Positions 46,594 through 56,185 of a stretch of 64,000 nt of DNA are shown here, one piece after another (positions within the stretch are counted from its first letter, which is position 1; each line of letters begins with the position of its first letter). Under the pieces are notes generated by a model. The model did not search any database. It was not told where the DNA came from and was given only the letters and a program-made list of their open reading frames with translations. The translations under genes and the position numbers were made by a program. The DNA is from an uncultured Clostridium sp. GTDB taxonomy: Bacteria > Bacillota > Clostridia > TANB77 > CAG-508. The DNA is taken from the NCBI GenBank assembly GCA_900553695.1, contig USEM01000004.1:1-64000 (forward strand), given 5' to 3'.

Positions 46594-47850
46594 TTGGAAG
46601 AAATAGATAGCATTTTAAACGAAGCAAATAGATGCTTGAATTGTAAAACACCTATGTGCAAAAAGGGGTGCCCTATTGAAACTTGTATTCCAGAGTTTAT
46701 TTCTAAAATTAAGGAAAATAAATTCATGGAGGCATACTTTATACTTCAAGAAAATAATCCAATGAGTGAGATTTGTTCTACAATTTGCCCAGTAGAGGAG
46801 CAGTGCGTAGGTCATTGCATAAGAGGATTAAAAGGTACACCTATAAAAATTAATAGCTTAGAAAAGTTTGTAAACATTTGGGCAAAGGAAAACAAGGTTA
46901 GTTATGAGATTAAAAAGGTTCAAAACATAAATAAGAAGGTGGCAATAATAGGAGCAGGGCCTGCAGGAATTGCTTGTGCAATTGACCTTGCTAAAAATGG
47001 CGCAAGCGTTACAATATTTGAAAAAGAAAGCTCTCTAGGTGGAATTTTAGAATATGGCATTCCAGACTTTAGACTTCAAAAAAATATCTTATCTAAAATT
47101 GCCAATGTTATGAAAGGTCTTGGAATAACTATTAAAACGAATATTACTTTTGGTAAAGATATAACACTAGAAAACTTAAAAGAGCAAGGATATAGCAGTG
47201 TATTTTTAGCAATGGGAGCTCAAAAGCAAACCTCATACAAATTAGCAGAAGAAAACGTTGAAAGTGTTTTTAACTCTGATGAATTTTTAAAAGATTATAA
47301 CTTAAACCATAAGAAAAGAAATTTAGGAAAAGTAGTTGTAATTGGCGGAGGGAATGTTGCAATAGATTCTGCAAGAAGTGCAATAAGAATGGGTGCAGAC
47401 GAGGTTTCCATTGTTTATAGAAGAAATAGAGAACTAATGCCAGCAAGAGAAATTGAAGTACAAGAAGCACTAGAAGATGGCATAAAAATAATATACCAAA
47501 CAAGAGTACTTTCAGCAAATGTTCTTAACAATAAACTAAAAAGCTTAAACTGTATTAAAACAGAAATTTTAAATTCTAAAGCAGTTGATATAGAAAATTC
47601 AGAACATAAAATTGATGCAGACACAGTTGTATTTGCAATAGGTGCAAAGCCAGATGATAAGCTTATTACAGCTTTAAATATAAAGATGGAAAATGGCTTA
47701 ATCGCTGTAGATGAAAACTACATGACTAATATAGATAATATTTATGCAGGAGGAGATTTAGTAGAAACAAAATCTTCTGTATGCAGAGCAATTGCAACAG
47801 GTAAAAAAGTAGCAAAAGCAATTATAAACAGAAAGGAAAGTGATAAATAA
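46594..47850 (+). CDS. GltD-like NAD(P)-dependent FAD/Fe-S oxidoreductase
   Basis: 418 residues from a TTG start after GAAAGGA. The N-terminal Fe-S domain (CLNCKTPMCKKGCPIETCIP, CSTICPVEEQCVGHC) precedes two dinucleotide-binding folds: FAD (VAIIGAGPAGIACAIDLA) and NAD(P) (VVVIGGGNVAIDSARSA). This is the layout of the glutamate synthase small subunit and related electron-transfer enzymes. No large subunit is nearby, so it may serve another acceptor. Stop overlaps der start. Confidence 0.85.
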   Translation: MEEIDSILNEANRCLNCKTPMCKKGCPIETCIPEFISKIKENKFMEAYFILQENNPMSEICSTICPVEEQCVGHCIRGLKGTPIKINSLEKFVNIWAKENKVSYEIKKVQNINKKVAIIGAGPAGIACAIDLAKNGASVTIFEKESSLGGILEYGIPDFRLQKNILSKIANVMKGLGITIKTNITFGKDITLENLKEQGYSSVFLAMGAQKQTSYKLAEENVESVFNSDEFLKDYNLNHKKRNLGKVVVIGGGNVAIDSARSAIRMGADEVSIVYRRNRELMPAREIEVQEALEDGIKIIYQTRVLSANVLNNKLKSLNCIKTEILNSKAVDIENSEHKIDADTVVFAIGAKPDDKLITALNIKMENGLIAVDENYMTNIDNIYAGGDLVETKSSVCRAIATGKKVAKAIINRKESDK

Positions 47851-49172
47851 TGTCAAAACCAATGGTAGCCATAATTGGAAAGCCAAACGTAGGTAAATCA
47901 ACATTTTTTAACTATATCGTTGGTCAAAGATTATCAATAGTAGAAGATACACCAGGAGTAACAAGAGATAGAATATATGCCGATAGCAACTGGCGTGGTA
48001 GAGACTTTACATTAATAGATACAGGAGGAATTGAACCAGAGCTAGAAGATGTAATTCATGCAGGAATGCGTGAACAAGCAAATATAGCAATTAACATTGC
48101 AGATGTAATTGTATTTGTAACAGATATAAAACAAGGTATAACCGCTTCTGACCAAGAGATTGCAACAATGCTTAGAAAATCAAAAAAGCCAATAGTTCTA
48201 GTTTGCAATAAAGCAGATAACTTTGGAGAACCAGACCCAGCACTATATGAATTCTATAACTTAGGAATAGGAACTCCATATCCAGTATCATCAACAAACG
48301 CACTAGGAATTGGAGATGTACTAGATGCAATATATGAGCATTTCCCAGAAAAAGAAGAAGGAGAAGAAAACGAAGACGTTATTAATGTAGCCATAATTGG
48401 AAAACCAAATGTTGGTAAATCTTCTTTAGTAAATAAAATTCTAGGCGAAAACAGAGTAATTGTAAGCGACGTAGCAGGAACAACAAGAGATGCAATAGAT
48501 TCATATTTTGAAAATGAAACTGGCAAATACAACTTCATAGATACAGCAGGAATTAGAAGAAAAAGCAAAGTAAACGAGAATATTGAAAAATACAGCGTAA
48601 TGCGTTCTTTACTTGCTGTTGAAAGAGCAGATGTATGCTTAATTTTAATAGATGCAAATGAAGGCGTAACCGACCAAGATGCAAAAATTGCAGGTGAAGC
48701 ACATGAGGCAGGAAAAGGTGTTATAATCGTAGTTAATAAATGGGATGAATACGAAAAAGAAACAGGAACACTTGAAAAATATAAAAAAGAAGTATACAAT
48801 AGGTTAAGCTATTTATCATATGCACCAATAATATTTATATCTGCAAAAACTGGACAAAGAGTAGACAAACTATTTACTCTAATTCAAAAGGTTGCAACAA
48901 ATAATGCAAGAAGAATTCCAACAGCAATGCTAAATCAAGTTATAAATGAAGCCATTGCAGTTGTTCAACCACCAACAGATAAAGGTAGAAGGCTAAAAAT
49001 ACTTTATGGAACACAAGTACAAACAAAACCACCAACATTTGTTATTTTCGTAAATAATAAAGAACTTTTCCATTTCTCTTATGAAAGATATTTGGTAAAT
49101 CAAATAAGAAGTAACTTCGATATGGAAGGAACACCAATAAGAATTATCTCAAGAGAAAAAGGTGAAGAATAA
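47850..49172 (+). CDS. der: Ribosome-associated GTPase Der (EngA)
   Basis: 440 residues with the diagnostic tandem G domains, each with GKPNVGKS (residues ~10 and ~185), and a C-terminal KH-like domain. Required for 50S assembly. Starts within TAATG of the preceding gene and leads der-plsY-gpsA, a common Firmicutes order. Confidence 0.97.
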   Translation: MSKPMVAIIGKPNVGKSTFFNYIVGQRLSIVEDTPGVTRDRIYADSNWRGRDFTLIDTGGIEPELEDVIHAGMREQANIAINIADVIVFVTDIKQGITASDQEIATMLRKSKKPIVLVCNKADNFGEPDPALYEFYNLGIGTPYPVSSTNALGIGDVLDAIYEHFPEKEEGEENEDVINVAIIGKPNVGKSSLVNKILGENRVIVSDVAGTTRDAIDSYFENETGKYNFIDTAGIRRKSKVNENIEKYSVMRSLLAVERADVCLILIDANEGVTDQDAKIAGEAHEAGKGVIIVVNKWDEYEKETGTLEKYKKEVYNRLSYLSYAPIIFISAKTGQRVDKLFTLIQKVATNNARRIPTAMLNQVINEAIAVVQPPTDKGRRLKILYGTQVQTKPPTFVIFVNNKELFHFSYERYLVNQIRSNFDMEGTPIRIISREKGEE

Positions 49173-49190
49173 ATTTAAGGAGGTACAGTT

Positions 49191-49805
49191 ATGTCAGCTG
49201 TATATGTATTAGTAGGACTAGTAGCTTATTTAATAGGCAGTATCAATTTTGCAATAATATTTAGTAAAAAATTTGCAGGATTTGATGTAAGAGAAAAAGG
49301 AAGTAAAAATGCAGGAACAACAAATGTATTAAGAACGGTAGGAAAAAAAGCTGCAGCATTAACATTAATTTGTGATATTCTAAAAGGAGTAGTATCTGTA
49401 TTATTTGCAATACTAGCTTCAAAAATCTGGGAAGGAACTGATGTAGAAGTATTAAAATACTTAGCAGGTTTAATGGCAATAATAGGTCATACATTCCCTG
49501 TATATTATGGCTTTAAAGGAGGAAAGGGAGTTGCAACATCTTTAGGTGTGCTATTAGTTGTAAACCCACAAATAGGCTTAATTTGTTTAGTATTTGCATT
49601 AATAATAATGGCAGCAACAAGATGGGTTTCTTTAGGCTCAATTTTAGCAGCAACATTATTCCCAATATTAACTGTATTTATGGTGGATAATATTGGAGCA
49701 AAAATCATAAGTATATTAATAGGTGCACTTGTAATATTTAATCATAGAACAAATATTGTAAGACTTAAAAATGGAACAGAAAACAAATTATCATTTAAAA
49801 AATAG
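49191..49805 (+). CDS. plsY: Acyl-phosphate:glycerol-3-phosphate acyltransferase
   Basis: 204-residue integral membrane enzyme making the first acyl-glycerol of phospholipid synthesis. Family motifs: GSKNAGTTNVLR, GHTFPVYYGFKGGKGVAT and the C-terminal HRTNIVRLKNGTENK. Confidence 0.95.
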   Translation: MSAVYVLVGLVAYLIGSINFAIIFSKKFAGFDVREKGSKNAGTTNVLRTVGKKAAALTLICDILKGVVSVLFAILASKIWEGTDVEVLKYLAGLMAIIGHTFPVYYGFKGGKGVATSLGVLLVVNPQIGLICLVFALIIMAATRWVSLGSILAATLFPILTVFMVDNIGAKIISILIGALVIFNHRTNIVRLKNGTENKLSFKK

Positions 49806-49817
49806 AAAGGAGTTATT

Positions 49818-50804
49818 ATGAAAAATATCTCAATAATAGGTAGTGGTAGTTGGGGTTCAGCTCTTGGAATTCATTTAGCACATTTGGGAAATAACGTAAA
49901 AATTTGGTCATATTCTCAAGAAGAAGCAGACCTAATTAATAATGAAAAAAAATGTAAATTCTTGCCACTAGCAACAATACCAGATGGAGTAGTTTGTACA
50001 ACAGATTTTAAAACCGCAATAGAAGGTACAGAAATGTTACTTATTGTAACACCATCAAAATTTGTAAGGGAAACAATTCAAAAATTCAAACAATATGTTA
50101 CTGACCAAGAAATAATAATATGTTCAAAAGGATTTGAAGAATCTACTTTATATACACTAAATGAAGTAGTAGAAGAAGAACTTCCAAATTGTAAAATAGG
50201 AGGTCTATCAGGCCCAAGCCATGCAGAGGAAGTATCTTTAGAAATACCAACAGCATTAGTTATAGCTTCTGAAGATGATAAATTATTAAAAGACGTTCAA
50301 TCTACATTTATGAACGAAGCTTTAAGAATTTATACATCATATGATATTAAAGGAGCAGAGCTAGGAGGAGCTTTAAAAAATATAATAGCTTTTTGTGCTG
50401 GTGCAATAACAGGTCTTGAATTAGGAGACAATACTTTTGCAGCATTACTTACAAGAGGACTCTCAGAAATGGCTAAACTTAGTATAAAAATGGGTGGAGA
50501 GCCAAAAACAATATATGGACTTACAGGTCTTGGAGACTTAATAGTAACATGTATGAGTAACCACAGTAGAAATAGACGTGCCGGAATTTTAATTGGCCAA
50601 GGTAAAACAATTGAAGAGGCTAAACAAGAAATTGGCATGACGATAGAAAGTATAGATAACATTAGAACAGCATATAAACTTTCAAAAAAATATGATGTTG
50701 AAATGCCAATTGTAAATACTGTTTACGAAGTTTTATTTGAAGGCCTAGATGCAAGAAAAGCAATTGCAAATTTAATGACAAGAAATCCAAAATTTGAAGA
50801 CTAG
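49818..50804 (+). CDS. gpsA: Glycerol-3-phosphate dehydrogenase [NAD(P)+]
   Basis: Supplies glycerol-3-phosphate for PlsY; 328 residues. NAD-binding IGSGSWGSALGIHLA at the N-terminus, SGPSHAEEV, catalytic Lys in GGALKNIIAFCAG, and RGLSEMAKL are present. Twelve bases after plsY. Confidence 0.96.
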   Translation: MKNISIIGSGSWGSALGIHLAHLGNNVKIWSYSQEEADLINNEKKCKFLPLATIPDGVVCTTDFKTAIEGTEMLLIVTPSKFVRETIQKFKQYVTDQEIIICSKGFEESTLYTLNEVVEEELPNCKIGGLSGPSHAEEVSLEIPTALVIASEDDKLLKDVQSTFMNEALRIYTSYDIKGAELGGALKNIIAFCAGAITGLELGDNTFAALLTRGLSEMAKLSIKMGGEPKTIYGLTGLGDLIVTCMSNHSRNRRAGILIGQGKTIEEAKQEIGMTIESIDNIRTAYKLSKKYDVEMPIVNTVYEVLFEGLDARKAIANLMTRNPKFED

Positions 50805-50870
50805 AATATTTACAAATCATTTTGGATAGAATATAATAGAATATATAAAATAAGAAAGGTAGGAATAAAA

Positions 50871-51347
50871 ATGGGATTTTTTAGTGATTTGGGTAGAAAA
50901 ACATCTGAAACAACAGGAAAAATAGCAAGAGAAACAAAATTAAAAATGAAAATTAATGAAAACAAAGGTAAAATTACAGATATATACGAAGAAATAGGTA
51001 AAAAAGTATATGAAAAACATGTAAGAGAAGAAAATATAGATATAAAAGCAGACTTAGAAGAAGAATGCAAAAAGCTAGATGAATTATCTAAAGAAATAGA
51101 AGAAGCTAGAATAGAAATTTTAAAATTAAACCAAAAGAAGCTTTGCAGTAAATGCTCTGCAGAAATAGAAAATGGTGCGTTATTCTGCCCAAAATGTGGT
51201 GAGAAGCAAGAACAAGAACCAACTAAAAAAGAGGAAGCTCTTGAAAAGTTAGAAGAAGCAAATATCGAACCTGAAAAGCAAGAAGAAGCTGAAGCTGTAA
51301 AAGAAGATTTAAAAGAAGAAGTTAAGGAAGAAAAAAGCGAAGAATAA
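50871..51347 (+). CDS. Zinc-ribbon, coiled-coil protein
   Basis: 158 residues: a basic helical N-terminus (FFSDLGRKTSETTGKIA), a coiled coil to ~100, a zinc ribbon (CSKCSAEIENGALFCPKCGE), and a very acidic Glu/Lys tail. Soluble; function unknown. Similar small zinc-ribbon proteins are common in clostridia. Confidence 0.65.
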   Translation: MGFFSDLGRKTSETTGKIARETKLKMKINENKGKITDIYEEIGKKVYEKHVREENIDIKADLEEECKKLDELSKEIEEARIEILKLNQKKLCSKCSAEIENGALFCPKCGEKQEQEPTKKEEALEKLEEANIEPEKQEEAEAVKEDLKEEVKEEKSEE

Positions 51348-51629
51348 TTAATATGGGTATCTTTCATAAAGATACCTTATTATTTTATCTGCATTAAAAT
51401 CTGTAACATTAATATAGAACCCAGTATCTAAGCTTACCCACATATTAATTTTAAACTTCTCATTGTTATCTATAAATGCACCTATAATACTTGCACTTTG
51501 TGTTGGATTCTTAAATTCTTCTTCCCATTCTAAACCATTTTTTATTTCTATATTTTTTTCGTAAAAATCATGAAGAAACCTTGCAATCTCGCCATTTTCG
51601 GTGCTATACAAACTAACTGTTACACTCAT
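51348..51629 (-). CDS. Small conserved-looking protein, unknown
   Basis: 93 residues, soluble, with strand-rich sequence (KFKINMWVSLDTGFYINV). It is convergent with the zinc-ribbon gene, touching its stop. A short GGTATCTTT/AAAGATACC hairpin lies in its last codons and may terminate both genes. AAAGGAA precedes the start. Confidence 0.6.
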   Translation of the reverse strand: MSVTVSLYSTENGEIARFLHDFYEKNIEIKNGLEWEEEFKNPTQSASIIGAFIDNNEKFKINMWVSLDTGFYINVTDFNADKIIRYLYERYPY

Positions 51630-51729
51630 AATAAATTCCTTTCTTTAATATTATTTCAATATAAATTTAAGATATGCGTTCGAATAAAAGGTAAATTTTT
51701 GTTAATACTAATTTTTAAGGTGATTTATT

Positions 51730-52614
51730 TTGAAAAAAGTTTTGTTAATTATAATATCAATAACCTTTTTATTAGTTGGGTGTGGAAATAAAAATGAAAA
51801 TAATTCAGATCAGAAAAAAGTAAGTTCGGAGATAGAATACTTTAGTTCACAAATAGCAATTTTACTTAATAATTTAAACAATATTTCATTAGATAATTAT
51901 GAACTTGTATCAGAAAAAATTAACTTAAGCAAATCTGAAACTGAAAGTAAACAATCAAATAGTGGAGAAAGTCAAAGTGAAGGAAATGGTGGTAAATCTG
52001 CTTCTAATTCAGGTGGAAATCAGGCTTTAAACAATGAAGGGGAAGAAAGTGTATTTGTTACAGATATAAAAACTAAAAATGTATTAAACATAGATACAAA
52101 TAATGTAGACTGGAATTTAATTAAAAACCAAATAGAGCTTATAAATTCTTCTTGGAGTGTTGTAATGCTTGATTTATCTAATGCAAATGTTCCAAATACT
52201 GATATTCTAGCATTTGGAGATTTATTAGATAAAACAATAATCAGTATAAAGAACGAAAATAAGGCAGAAGCACTTACTAATTTAACTGGTCTTTATTCAT
52301 ACATTCCAAAATTCTTATCTGCAACATCTAGTGAAAAGAACAAACAAAATATCGAAAATACAAAGTACGCGATTTTTACAGCATATTCAAATGTATCGCA
52401 AGATAATTGGACAACAATTTCAAAAAATCTATCTGATGCTGAAAATAGCTTCTTAGGCGTATTAAATGATACAGAATATTCGAAAAATAAAGAGTTTAAA
52501 ATTAATAAAACATATATGTTAATTAAAGATATGCAAACAGTAATACCAAATAATGATAAAGAATTATTCTTAGTAAAATACAAAACTTTAATGGAAAGCT
52601 TAAATACCCTTTAA
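51730..52614 (+). CDS. Lipoprotein, unknown function
   Basis: 294 residues from a TTG start. Lipoprotein signal peptide with lipobox LLVGC (Cys18) followed by an Asn/Ser-rich linker (residues ~75-105), then a helical domain. Exported and lipid-anchored on the outer face of the membrane. No family recognised. Confidence 0.75.
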   Translation: MKKVLLIIISITFLLVGCGNKNENNSDQKKVSSEIEYFSSQIAILLNNLNNISLDNYELVSEKINLSKSETESKQSNSGESQSEGNGGKSASNSGGNQALNNEGEESVFVTDIKTKNVLNIDTNNVDWNLIKNQIELINSSWSVVMLDLSNANVPNTDILAFGDLLDKTIISIKNENKAEALTNLTGLYSYIPKFLSATSSEKNKQNIENTKYAIFTAYSNVSQDNWTTISKNLSDAENSFLGVLNDTEYSKNKEFKINKTYMLIKDMQTVIPNNDKELFLVKYKTLMESLNTL

Positions 52615-52668
52615 AATAGCTAATATTTGTGGTATAATACTTAAAGTTATAATTTAGGGGGAATAATT

Positions 52669-54049
52669 TTGAATACAGAAATCGTAGAAAAACAAAAAGA
52701 ATTTATTGAAAAAGTAAAAGAAGTAAAAAATGCTAATCACAAATATTATAATATCCTTACTATGGGGTGCCAATTAAACGAGAATGACTCTGAAAAGCTT
52801 TCTGGCATGTTAGAGAACATGGGATACCTTAAAACTGATAATTTAGATTTAGCAAGCATTTATGTGTTAAACACATGCTGTGTTAGAGAAAATGCAGAAG
52901 AAAAGTTATTTGGAAAGTTGGGAGAGCTAAAAAAATTAAAAGCAAAGAATGATGGAGTAATTGTACTTTGCGGTTGCATGATGCAAGAAAAGCATATTCA
53001 AGAAAAGCTAAAACAAAGCTATCCATATGTTGATATTATACTTGGTACACATACTCTACATAAACTTCCAGAAGATTTATATAACCTGCTTACATCAAGA
53101 AAAAAGGTTCAAGATGTAATAGATATAGATGGAGAAATATATGAAGGTTTACCAATAAAAAGAAATAGTAATCAAACCGCTTCTGTAACAATTATGTATG
53201 GATGTAATAACTTCTGTTCATATTGCATAGTTCCATATGTAAGAGGAAGAGAGAGAAGTAGAAAGCCAGAAGACATATTACATGAAATAGAAGAACTTGC
53301 AAAAGAAGGTTACAAAGAAGTTACATTACTTCGGTCAAAATGTTAATTCATATAAAGGAAGAGAAAACTATGGATTTGCTGACCTTTTAAGAGATGTTCA
53401 AAAAATAGATGGAATTGAAATAATTAAGTTTATTTCTCCACACCCAAAAGATTTTACAGATGATGTAATTCAAGCAATTAAAGACTGCGATAAGGTTTCT
53501 AGAATTCTTCATTTACCACTTCAATCTGGAAGTACAGAAGTTTTAAGAAAAATGAATAGAAAATATACAAAGGAGCAATACTTAGAGCTTGTTCGTAAAA
53601 TTAGAAAAAAAATTCCAGATGTACTTTTCTCAACAGATATTATTGTAGGTTTTCCAGAAGAAACAGAAGCGGATTTTGAAGAAACACTTGATGTAGTTTC
53701 AAAAGTAAATTTTGAACAAATTTTCATGTTTATATATTCAAGAAGAGTAGGGACACCTGCCGATAAAAATGTTAACCAAATTCCAGAAGAAATTAAACAT
53801 AAAAGATTTGATAGATTAAAAGCTTTATTTGAAAGCCAAGTTGAAGAGAACAACAAAAAATACATAGGAACTATTCAAAAAATATTAGTAGAAGGCTTAA
53901 GTAAAACTAATGCAAACATGCTTACAGGAAGGACAAATAGCAATAAAGTTGTAGTATTCGAAGGCGATGAAAGCCTTGTGGGGCAGGTGGTTGAAGTCAA
54001 AATTATATCAGAACATAAATGGTATTTAAAGGGAGAAAAAAATTTTTAA
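52669..54049 (+). CDS. miaB: tRNA-2-methylthio-N6-dimethylallyladenosine synthase, with +1 frameshift at CGG
   Basis: MiaB methylthiolates A37 of tRNAs reading UNN codons; 459 residues with the shift. The N-terminal UPF0004 domain has MGCQLNENDSE and two more cluster Cys; the radical-SAM motif is YGCNNFCSYCIVPYVRGRERSR. The first frame ends LLRSKC at 53346. Skipping the C of CGG at 53332-53334 restores EVTLLGQNVNSYKG, a nearly invariant family sequence, and continues through the TRAM domain to 54049. TTG start after AGGGGGAA. Confidence 0.93.
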
Positions 54050-54136
54050 AATATTCTTGAAAATCTCTTTACTTTTTCAAATTTATTTGATATAACTATA
54101 CCATAAAATTATGTTTACAATGAAGGAGCAAAATAC

Positions 54137-55018
54137 ATGGAAAAAGATATCAAGAATTTTTTAGAATTTATAAAGTCAGATAAAAAGCTATCAAAGAATA
54201 CATTAGAATCTTACCAAAGAGATATACTACAATATCAAGAGTATTTAGAAGAAAAGAAAATAAATTATAAAGAAGTTAACAATGAAAATGTTTTAGGTTA
54301 TTTAGATTACCTAAAAGGTTTAGATAAAAAGGCTTCAACAATCTCAAGACACCTAGCTTCAATTAGATTATTTTATCAATATTTACTAAAAAATAAAATT
54401 GTAAAAGAAGATCCTACGAAAGGAATCCAATCACCAAAAATAGAAAAAAAGGCTCCAAGTGTTTTATCTTCACAAGAAGTTTCACTTTTACTTGAACAAC
54501 CAAATGGAGAAGGTTTAAAAAGTATAAGAGATAAAGCAATGTTAGAAGTTGCTTATGCTACAGGAATGAGAGTTACAGAAATCATTTCATTAAACGTAAG
54601 CGATATAGATATAGAATCATCATTAGTTACTTGCAAAAATGAAAATAAACAAAGAATAATTCCCCTTGGAAAATTATCTTTATCAGCACTTAAAGAATAC
54701 ATGACAATTGCAAGACCTAATATGATTAAAGATGATAATGAAACAGCTTTATTTGTAAACGTAAATGGAAAAAGATTAACCAGGCAAGGTTTCTGGAAAA
54801 TAATAAAATTCTATAAAGAGCAAGCACATATTACAAAAGATATAACACCACACGTTTTAAGACATTCATTTGCAACACACCTTTTACAAAATGGTGCAGA
54901 TTTAAAATCAATACAAACAATGCTTGGACACTCAGATATATCTTCTACACAAGTATATATGCAATTCCAAGATGATAGCTTAAAAAATATATATAATAAA
55001 GCTCATCCAAGAGCATAA
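54137..55018 (+). CDS. xerD: Tyrosine recombinase XerD-like
   Basis: 293 residues. N-terminal SAM-like DNA-binding domain and C-terminal catalytic domain with Arg in YATGMRVTEI, HVLRHSFATHLLQNGADL, LGHSDIS and the nucleophile Tyr in STQVYMQ. Likely resolves chromosome dimers at dif together with a XerC-type partner, possibly the one at 56546. Which of the two is XerC or XerD is not certain. Confidence 0.88.
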   Translation: MEKDIKNFLEFIKSDKKLSKNTLESYQRDILQYQEYLEEKKINYKEVNNENVLGYLDYLKGLDKKASTISRHLASIRLFYQYLLKNKIVKEDPTKGIQSPKIEKKAPSVLSSQEVSLLLEQPNGEGLKSIRDKAMLEVAYATGMRVTEIISLNVSDIDIESSLVTCKNENKQRIIPLGKLSLSALKEYMTIARPNMIKDDNETALFVNVNGKRLTRQGFWKIIKFYKEQAHITKDITPHVLRHSFATHLLQNGADLKSIQTMLGHSDISSTQVYMQFQDDSLKNIYNKAHPRA

Positions 55019-55030
55019 ACTCAAATATAA

Positions 55031-55069
55031 AGGCCTTAAAAGATTATACTTTTAGGGTCTAATTTTTTT
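55031..55069 (+). terminator. Terminator after xerD
   Basis: GGCCTTAAAAG pairs with CTTTTAGGGTC (wobbles), then T8. Confidence 0.75.
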
Positions 55070-55072
55070 TAT

Positions 55073-55102
55073 TTGCAAATAGTCAACATAATGTGCTATA
55101 AT
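55073..55102 (+). promoter_or_regulatory. Promoter of the GC-richer gene at 55155
   Basis: TTGCAA (55073-55078), 18 bases, TATAAT (55097-55102), in AT-rich DNA typical of the host. Confidence 0.65.
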
Positions 55103-55154
55103 ATATTATATAGGCACTTAGCCTTTATAAAAATAACAAAAGGAGAATTACATT

Positions 55155-56021
55155 ATGAACAGAAATTTTCGGTACAGCGTGGTAGGAAGCGAAATGAACT
55201 TTGAAAATCTTTCCAATGGTTGGAAGAGCAAGGCTTATGATGAAATCGGACCTGTTCAGGGTCAGTACATGAAGACTCGCAATGGAAAGTATTACGGGTT
55301 TATAACTATCTTCAGAGATGTTTGTGAACCCAAATACTTAAAAATTCCTTCTCTCTACATGCTGAACATCTATGGGTTTACCCAGGTTCAGGATGAAATG
55401 GGTTGGACCATCATTAACGAAACTGGTACAGAAATCTTCAAAAAGAGATTTAAAGGTATCTATATCGTAAATGAAGAACTTGTTGTTTTGGAAGAGTTTA
55501 ATGGTTTCATTAAATTATATTTCCCTCAACATAAGTGTGTAACCCAAGAGGATTTCACAGATATTGAGCCTGACAAGAACTTTGTTCGAACCTTCTATGG
55601 GCAGAATGAAGGTATCTATCTCTATGATGGAACCTGCATTTTAAAGGCTCGGTATAAAAGTGCATTGCCTTTTGGCAAAGACACTTTTAAGGGAATCACA
55701 GATAGAGACAAGGAAATCGTAAACAAAAAAGGTTGGGAAAATCCATCTGCAGAAGCGGAAAGAATTTTTCCGGAGACCCGTGGTTTCTTCAGAGCAGAAA
55801 ACATAGAGTACTGCCCCTTGCTCAGCAGAAAGTTTGCATTCATCAGTGGTGAAACTGGTGAATACATCACTGGGTTTGATTTCAGCGAAGCCAAAGATTT
55901 TGACAAGAGCGGTATTGCAATTGTAAGAGATTGCGTCAGCAACAAGATCAAGGCGTTGGAACCCAGTGGAAAGGTAAGAGAAGCTTATTTCATTCAGACA
56001 CCTGCTCCTAAGCAGGAATAA
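55155..56021 (+). CDS. Unknown protein in a GC-richer cassette, possibly WG-repeat-like
   Basis: 288 residues, soluble, no signal peptide. Tandem beta-rich segments such as GWTIINETGTEIFKKRF resemble WG-type repeats, but I do not recognise the family. Codon usage is unlike neighbours: more C and G at third positions, and two in-frame CGG codons (55170-55172, 55650-55652); shifting at the first would stop translation within a few codons. It has a host-like AT-rich promoter, an AGGAG site and its own terminator. Likely acquired. Confidence 0.65.
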   Translation: MNRNFRYSVVGSEMNFENLSNGWKSKAYDEIGPVQGQYMKTRNGKYYGFITIFRDVCEPKYLKIPSLYMLNIYGFTQVQDEMGWTIINETGTEIFKKRFKGIYIVNEELVVLEEFNGFIKLYFPQHKCVTQEDFTDIEPDKNFVRTFYGQNEGIYLYDGTCILKARYKSALPFGKDTFKGITDRDKEIVNKKGWENPSAEAERIFPETRGFFRAENIEYCPLLSRKFAFISGETGEYITGFDFSEAKDFDKSGIAIVRDCVSNKIKALEPSGKVREAYFIQTPAPKQE

Positions 56022-56046
56022 GCACAAGGTAATTCATACCTTTAAA

Positions 56047-56096
56047 AGAGAATGTAGAGTATAAATATACTTTGCATTCTCTTTTTATTTTTTATA
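56047..56096 (+). terminator. Terminator of the 55155 gene
   Basis: AGAGAATG...AGTATA pairs with TATACT...GCATTCTCT, followed by a T-rich tail. Confidence 0.8.
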
Positions 56097-56114
56097 TTTT
56101 TTTTCAAAAAACTA

Positions 56115-56171
56115 TTGACAAAACACGAACATACGTTTATAATATATTTACATTAAACAAAAGTTTGTTCG
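56115..56171 (+). promoter_or_regulatory. SOS promoter with two LexA (DinR) boxes
   Basis: TTGACA (56115-56120), 17 bases, TATAAT (56138-56143). CGAACATACGTTTA (56126-56139) fits the Gram-positive LexA box CGAAC-N4-GTTYG except its last base, and lies between -35 and -10. A second near-match on the other strand (CGAACAAACTTTTG, 56171-56158) follows. Confidence 0.82.
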
Positions 56172-56185
56172 TAGGAGGAATATTT

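Noticed and set aside
5058..53334. Seven independent pseudogenes
   Set aside because: uvrA and miaB are important single-copy genes, and every lesion is the same C insertion making an in-frame CGG. Random decay would give mixed indels and stop codons. Sequencing error remains possible and is listed as a refuting test.
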